A DNA stretch of 64,000 bases, taken from positions 101,778 through 165,777 of the forward strand of contig CAOJNB010000002.1 of assembly GCA_948439405.1 (NCBI GenBank), read 5' to 3'. Positions 60,563 to 64,000 of the stretch are shown one piece after another. The position numbers were made by a program, and so were the translations under genes. Each line of letters begins with the position of its first letter. Position 1 is the stretch's first letter. This DNA comes from an uncultured Coriobacteriaceae bacterium (lineage in GTDB: Bacteria > Actinomycetota > Coriobacteriia > Coriobacteriales > Atopobiaceae). The notes beneath the pieces are model-generated. The model ran no database searches, was not told the DNA's origin, and saw nothing but the letters and a program-made list of their open reading frames with translations.

Positions 60563-62920
60563 CTACCCCAGCCCCAGCGCCATCCCGGCGAGGCGCACGA
60601 GCAGCGCGACGACCCAGGCGACGCCGCACTGCAGCGCGACGACGGCCCACATCATGCGCGTGCCCAGCTCGCTGCGCACCGTGGACACCGTGGCCACGCA
60701 CGGCGTGTACAGCAGCGTGAAGACGAGGAAGCACACCGCCGTGAGCGGCGTGAACAGCGTCGCGAGGGCGGAGACGTCGCCGCCCAGCAGCACGGTGAGG
60801 GTGGAGACGACGCTCTCCTTGGCGGCGAAGCCGGCCGCGAGCGCCGTCGAGGCCCGCCAGTCGCCGAACCCGAGCGGCGCGAACACCGGCGCGACCAGGC
60901 GCCCGACGCCGGCGAGCAGGCTCTGCGACTGGTCCGCGACGACGTTGAGGCGGACGTCGAAGGTCTGCAGGAACCAGATGACCACGGTCGCGACGAACAC
61001 GATCGTGAACGCCTTGCGCACGAAGCCCTTGCCCTTGTCCCATGCGAGCCGCGCCACAGTCGCCGGACTCGGGAGCCGGTAGTTTGGCAGCTCCATCACG
61101 AAGGGCACCGGCTCGCCGCGGAAGGCGGTCCTGTTGAGCACGAGGGCCACCAGGATGCCCACCACGATGCCGAGCAGGTACATCGAGGTCATCACCAGCG
61201 CGCCGTGCTCAGGGAAGAAGGCGGCCGTGACCATCCCGTAGACGGGCAGCTTCGCCGAGCAGCTCATGAACGGCGTGAGCATGACCGTCATCTTGCGGTC
61301 GTGCTCGGAGGGCAGGGTGCGCGTGGACATGATGGCCGGCACCGAGCAGCCGAACCCGACCAGCATCGGGACGATGCTGCGGCCCGAGAGCCCGATGCGG
61401 CGCAGGAGCTTGTCCATCACGAAGGCGACGCGCGCCATGTAGCCCGAGTCCTCGAGGATCGAGAGCAGCAGGAACAGCACGACGATGATCGGCAGGAACG
61501 AGAGGACGCCGCCCACGCCGGCGAAGACGCCGTCGATCACGAGCGAGTGCACGACGGGGTTCACCCCGAAGTCCGCGAGCGCGACGTCGACCACGCCGGT
61601 GAGCCGCTCGATGCCGAGCTCGAGCAGGTCCGCGAGGCGCTGGCCCACGACGTCGAAGGTGAGCCAGAACACGAGCGCCATGATCAGCACGAACACCGGG
61701 ATCGCAGTGAGGCGGCCCGTGAGCACGCGGTCGGCCGCCTCCGAGCGGGCGTGCTCGCGGCTCTCGCGCGGGCGCACCACGCACGCCTCGCACACCCCCT
61801 CGATGAAGGAGAAGCGCATGTCGGCGAGGGCCGCCAGGCGGTCCGTACCGGACTCCCCCTCCATCTGGACGATGATGTGCTCGACGGCCGCGAGCTCGTT
61901 GGGGTCGAGCCCCAGCGCGGAGACCACCCGCTCGTCGCCCTCGATCAGCTTCGTCGCCGCGAAGCGCAGCGGCAGGCCCGCGGCGCGGGCGTGGTCCTCG
62001 ACGATGTGGCAGATGCCGTGGATGCAGCGGTGCAGCGCGCCGCCGTCGGCGCCGTCCGGGGAGCAGAAGTCGAGCCTGCCCGGGCGCTCGCGGTGGCGGG
62101 CGACGTGCAGGGCGTGCTCGACGAGCTCCCCGATGCCCTCGTTGCGCGCGGCGGAGATGGGGACGACCGGGATGCCGAGCAGGCCCTCGAGCCGGTTCAC
62201 GTCCACGGTCCCGCCGTTGGCGGCGACCTCGTCCATCATGTTGAGGGCGAGCACCATCGGGCGGTCGAGCTCCATGAGCTGGAGCGTGAGGTAGAGGTTG
62301 CGCTCGATGTTCGTCGCGTCGACGATGTCGATGATCGCGTCCGGACGCTCGTCGAGGAAGAACTCGCGACTCACGATCTCCTCGCCCGTGTAGGGCGAGA
62401 GCGAGTAGATGCCAGGCAGGTCGGTGACGGTCGCCTCGGGATGTCCGCGCACCTGGCCGTCCTTGCGGTCCACCGTGACGCCGGGGAAGTTGCCGACGTG
62501 CTGGTTGGACCCGGTGAGGCGGTTGAACAGCGTCGTCTTGCCGCAGTTCTGGTTGCCGGCGAGCGCGAAGGTGAGGGGGCTGCCCTCGGGGACGGGGCGC
62601 TCCTCGCCGCGCGGGCGGGCGGGCCGCTCGCCGAGGGCTGGGTGCGGCGCGTCGGCGGCGCGCCTGCAGGCGGTCGGGAGGTCGTGGGCGTCGTGCACGT
62701 CGCGCACGCGGATGCGCCCCGCCTCGGCGCGGCGCAGCGTGAGCTCGTAGCCGCGCAGCCGGATCTCCACCGGGTCGCCCAGGGGGGCGTGCTTCATCAT
62801 CGTGACCTCGGTGCCCGGCGTGAGCCCCATGTCGAGGATGTGCTGGCGCAGCGCGGCGTCGTCCGCGTCCACGGACTCGATCACCGCGTCCTTGCCGATC
62901 TCGAGGGCCGCCAACCTCAT
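60563..62920 (-). CDS. feoB: FeoA-FeoB fusion ferrous iron transporter
   Basis: A 785-residue protein. Residues 1-72 are a FeoA/SH3-like domain (HILDMGLTPGTEVTMMKHAP; VEIRLRGYELTLRR). A linker of about 45 residues leads to a GTPase: G1 GNQNCGKTTLFNRLTG (about 120), G2 VTVDRK, G3 DLPGIYSL, G4 NMMDE and G5 SAAR. The membrane domain has about ten helices with the gate motifs VGFGCSVPAIMSTRTL and MSCSAKLPVYGMV and the C-terminal AAGFAAKESVVSTL. It imports Fe2+ under anoxia. The ATG has AGGAG 8 nt upstream; longer in-frame starts reach into the next gene. Confidence 0.96.
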   Translation of the reverse strand: MRLAALEIGKDAVIESVDADDAALRQHILDMGLTPGTEVTMMKHAPLGDPVEIRLRGYELTLRRAEAGRIRVRDVHDAHDLPTACRRAADAPHPALGERPARPRGEERPVPEGSPLTFALAGNQNCGKTTLFNRLTGSNQHVGNFPGVTVDRKDGQVRGHPEATVTDLPGIYSLSPYTGEEIVSREFFLDERPDAIIDIVDATNIERNLYLTLQLMELDRPMVLALNMMDEVAANGGTVDVNRLEGLLGIPVVPISAARNEGIGELVEHALHVARHRERPGRLDFCSPDGADGGALHRCIHGICHIVEDHARAAGLPLRFAATKLIEGDERVVSALGLDPNELAAVEHIIVQMEGESGTDRLAALADMRFSFIEGVCEACVVRPRESREHARSEAADRVLTGRLTAIPVFVLIMALVFWLTFDVVGQRLADLLELGIERLTGVVDVALADFGVNPVVHSLVIDGVFAGVGGVLSFLPIIVVLFLLLSILEDSGYMARVAFVMDKLLRRIGLSGRSIVPMLVGFGCSVPAIMSTRTLPSEHDRKMTVMLTPFMSCSAKLPVYGMVTAAFFPEHGALVMTSMYLLGIVVGILVALVLNRTAFRGEPVPFVMELPNYRLPSPATVARLAWDKGKGFVRKAFTIVFVATVVIWFLQTFDVRLNVVADQSQSLLAGVGRLVAPVFAPLGFGDWRASTALAAGFAAKESVVSTLTVLLGGDVSALATLFTPLTAVCFLVFTLLYTPCVATVSTVRSELGTRMMWAVVALQCGVAWVVALLVRLAGMALGLG

Positions 62921-63030
62921 GCGAGAGCTCCTTCCCGGCCGCCAGGTCGGCCCGCGGCCGACGCACCCCTGACATGATACGGGCTGGACGGCGGCCGGAC
63001 CCCGACGCGCGCCCGACGGACCGCGCCCGT

Positions 63031-63228
63031 CTAGTCCCAGGGGTCGCGCTCGAACAGGGGCTCCGGCTCGGACCTGCGGTCCGACCAGGGGTCGTAACCG
63101 TCGTCGTCCTCGTTCTCCGCGCGGGCGAACGCGCGGTCGACCTCCTCGCGCGCCGGCTCGGCGGGGCCGGGCCCCCGGCGGCGTCCGCCGTCGGGGGCCG
63201 TCGCCTGCCGCGTCTCCTCGGGCGCCAC
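63031..63228 (-). CDS. Small acidic protein, possibly coupled to clpB
   Basis: A 65-residue frame with GTG start 2 nt after the clpB stop and GGAG (within the clpB end) 5 nt upstream. It is rich in Asp, Glu and Arg, has no hydrophobic part, and ends EPEPLFERDPWD. No family is recognised. It may be real, since it fits translational coupling and compositional protein style, or a chance open frame in GC-rich DNA. Confidence 0.45.
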   Translation of the reverse strand: MAPEETRQATAPDGGRRRGPGPAEPAREEVDRAFARAENEDDDGYDPWSDRRSEPEPLFERDPWD

Positions 63229-63230
63229 GG

Positions 63231-64000
63231 CTACTCCACGCTGTCCGGGTCGAGGGCCTCGCCGTCGGCGTCGCCCGCCTCCGCACGGCCGTCGAGCGGC
63301 ACGGCGACGAAGCGGTTGTCGTCGTCCACGTCCACGCGCACCGCGTCGCCCTCGCCGAGCCGCCCGTCGATGATGAGGTTCGCGACGTTGTCGACGACCT
63401 GGCGCTGGATGAGGCGCTTGAGCGGGCGAGCGCCGTAGACCGGGTCGAGCCCCTCGAGCGAGAGCGCCTGCAGCGCCGCGGGGGTGAGCTCGAGCTCGAT
63501 GCGGTCGCGGGCGAGCCTGCCGCGCACGTCGGCGAGCTGGATGTCCACGATCCTCTCGATCTCGTCCAGGCCGAGCGGGCGGAACACCACGACGTCGTCG
63601 ATCCTGTTGAGGAACTCCGGCTTGAACGTCTGGCGCAGCGCGTCGTTCACCTGGCGCTGGACCTGGTCGGGGTCCTCGGCGGCGTTCGCCGCGGCGATGA
63701 ACTGGCTGCCCACGTTGGACGTCATGATGATGATCGTGTTCTTGAAACTCACCACGCGGCCCTGGCCGTCGGTGAGGCGCCCGTCGTCGAGCACCTGCAG
63801 CAGGACGTTGAAGACGTCCGGGTGCGCCTTCTCCATCTCGTCGAGCAGGATGACGGAGTACGGCCTGCGACGTACGGCCTCGGTGAGCTGGCCGCCCTCG
63901 TCGTAGCCCACGTACCCGGGAGGCGCACCGATGAGGCGCTGCACGGAGAACTTCTCCATGTACTCGGACATGTCGATGCGCACGAGGGCGCGCTCGTCGT
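63231..64000 (-). CDS. clpB: ATP-dependent chaperone ClpB, C-terminal part (5' end outside window)
   Basis: About 256 residues of the C-terminal end of a Clp/Hsp100 protein, continuing past the right edge. Second AAA+ domain features are [20 protein letters not shown], Walker [21 protein letters not shown], sensor-1 TSNVGSQF, and [11 protein letters not shown] with the arginine-finger region. The D2-small domain has [14 protein letters not shown]. No M-domain or N-domain is visible because of truncation, so ClpB is favoured over ClpC by the sequence [12 protein letters not shown] region and general pattern. An acidic tail ends at DSVE. Confidence 0.85.
   Translation of the reverse strand, partial: DERALVRIDMSEYMEKFSVQRLIGAPPGYVGYDEGGQLTEAVRRRPYSVILLDEMEKAHPDVFNVLLQVLDDGRLTDGQGRVVSFKNTIIIMTSNVGSQFIAAANAAEDPDQVQRQVNDALRQTFKPEFLNRIDDVVVFRPLGLDEIERIVDIQLADVRGRLARDRIELELTPAALQALSLEGLDPVYGARPLKRLIQRQVVDNVANLIIDGRLGEGDAVRVDVDDDNRFVAVPLDGRAEAGDADGEALDPDSVE

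Noticed and set aside
62921..63286. N-terminal extension of FeoB to 63286
   Set aside because: The extra residues are Arg/Gly-rich shadow text covering the clpB end; the FeoA-like domain begins at the 62920 ATG, which has AGGAG.
1..64000. tRNA or rRNA genes
   Set aside because: No cloverleaf with a T-loop GGTTCGAAT-type motif or rRNA core was seen in any intergenic space; a covariance search would settle it.

Overview
The window is about 70% G+C. It carries high-GC actinobacterial genes with an anaerobe's inventory: a giant 2-hydroxyacyl-CoA dehydratase activase-like fusion, a rubrerythrin with an N-terminal rubredoxin, a FeoA-FeoB fusion, a class I iron-sulfur fumarase and ferredoxin-tailed aldo/keto reductases. 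It also has Cna-B surface proteins and gut-type sugar genes. This mix suggests a Coriobacteriia host, probably an Olsenella-like Atopobiaceae. That placement is an inference from gene content, not from a marker gene. I found no tRNA, rRNA, CRISPR array or transposase.

Layout. 1-7938 (minus): a giant Cna-B repeat surface adhesin cut into two frames by an apparent one-base deletion near 5828, with a run of nine G acting as its ribosome binding site. 8142-14840 (minus): eight consecutive paralogous Cof-type HAD phosphatase genes, fused by 4-nt overlaps into one operon, divergent from a glucose-type PTS EIIA gene (14941) across a palindrome. 15435-21647: peptidase T, an ATP-grasp/esterase pair, then serC-serA. 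22161-27600 (minus): a TetR regulator overlapping a 1572-residue activase fusion. 28208-31888: galM, malic enzyme and the two fumarase subunits, tightly packed. 32015-35203: a membrane protein, thiN, a metallo-beta-lactamase-fold protein and an AEC transporter. 35441-40366: a nuclease-like protein, an HTH/Ser-Thr kinase pair, a small membrane protein and glycerol-1-phosphate dehydrogenase. 40466-42489: an oxidative-stress group (Fur-family repressor, rubrerythrin, DUF3783, PPOX/Nim-like). 42592-44222: a Trp-Trp-Trp leader peptide, an intrinsic terminator and a TrpB2-type tryptophan synthase beta. 44362-49152: membrane zinc-ribbon protein, DUF2752, FGGY kinase and twin aldo/keto reductases. 49314-58705: cysE-pyrE-phosphatase, ettA, cysK, cupin-DUF1846-trmB, icd. 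58808-64000: hsp20, a small membrane protein, mscL with a zinc ribbon, feoAB, a small acidic protein and the 3' part of clpB.

Three families of long inverted repeats fill most intergenic gaps. Family 1 has three arms in which one middle arm can pair with either outer arm; four copies lie just 3' of genes (21685, 21915, 35231, 38319). Family 2 is a roughly 160-bp imperfect palindrome in two divergent promoter regions (16855, 27815). Family 3 is a set of very strong hairpins between convergent genes (51634-51856).

The most striking items are the eight-gene HAD phosphatase array, the phase-variable-looking adhesin, the tryptophan attenuator in front of a stand-alone trpB2, and the repeat families.
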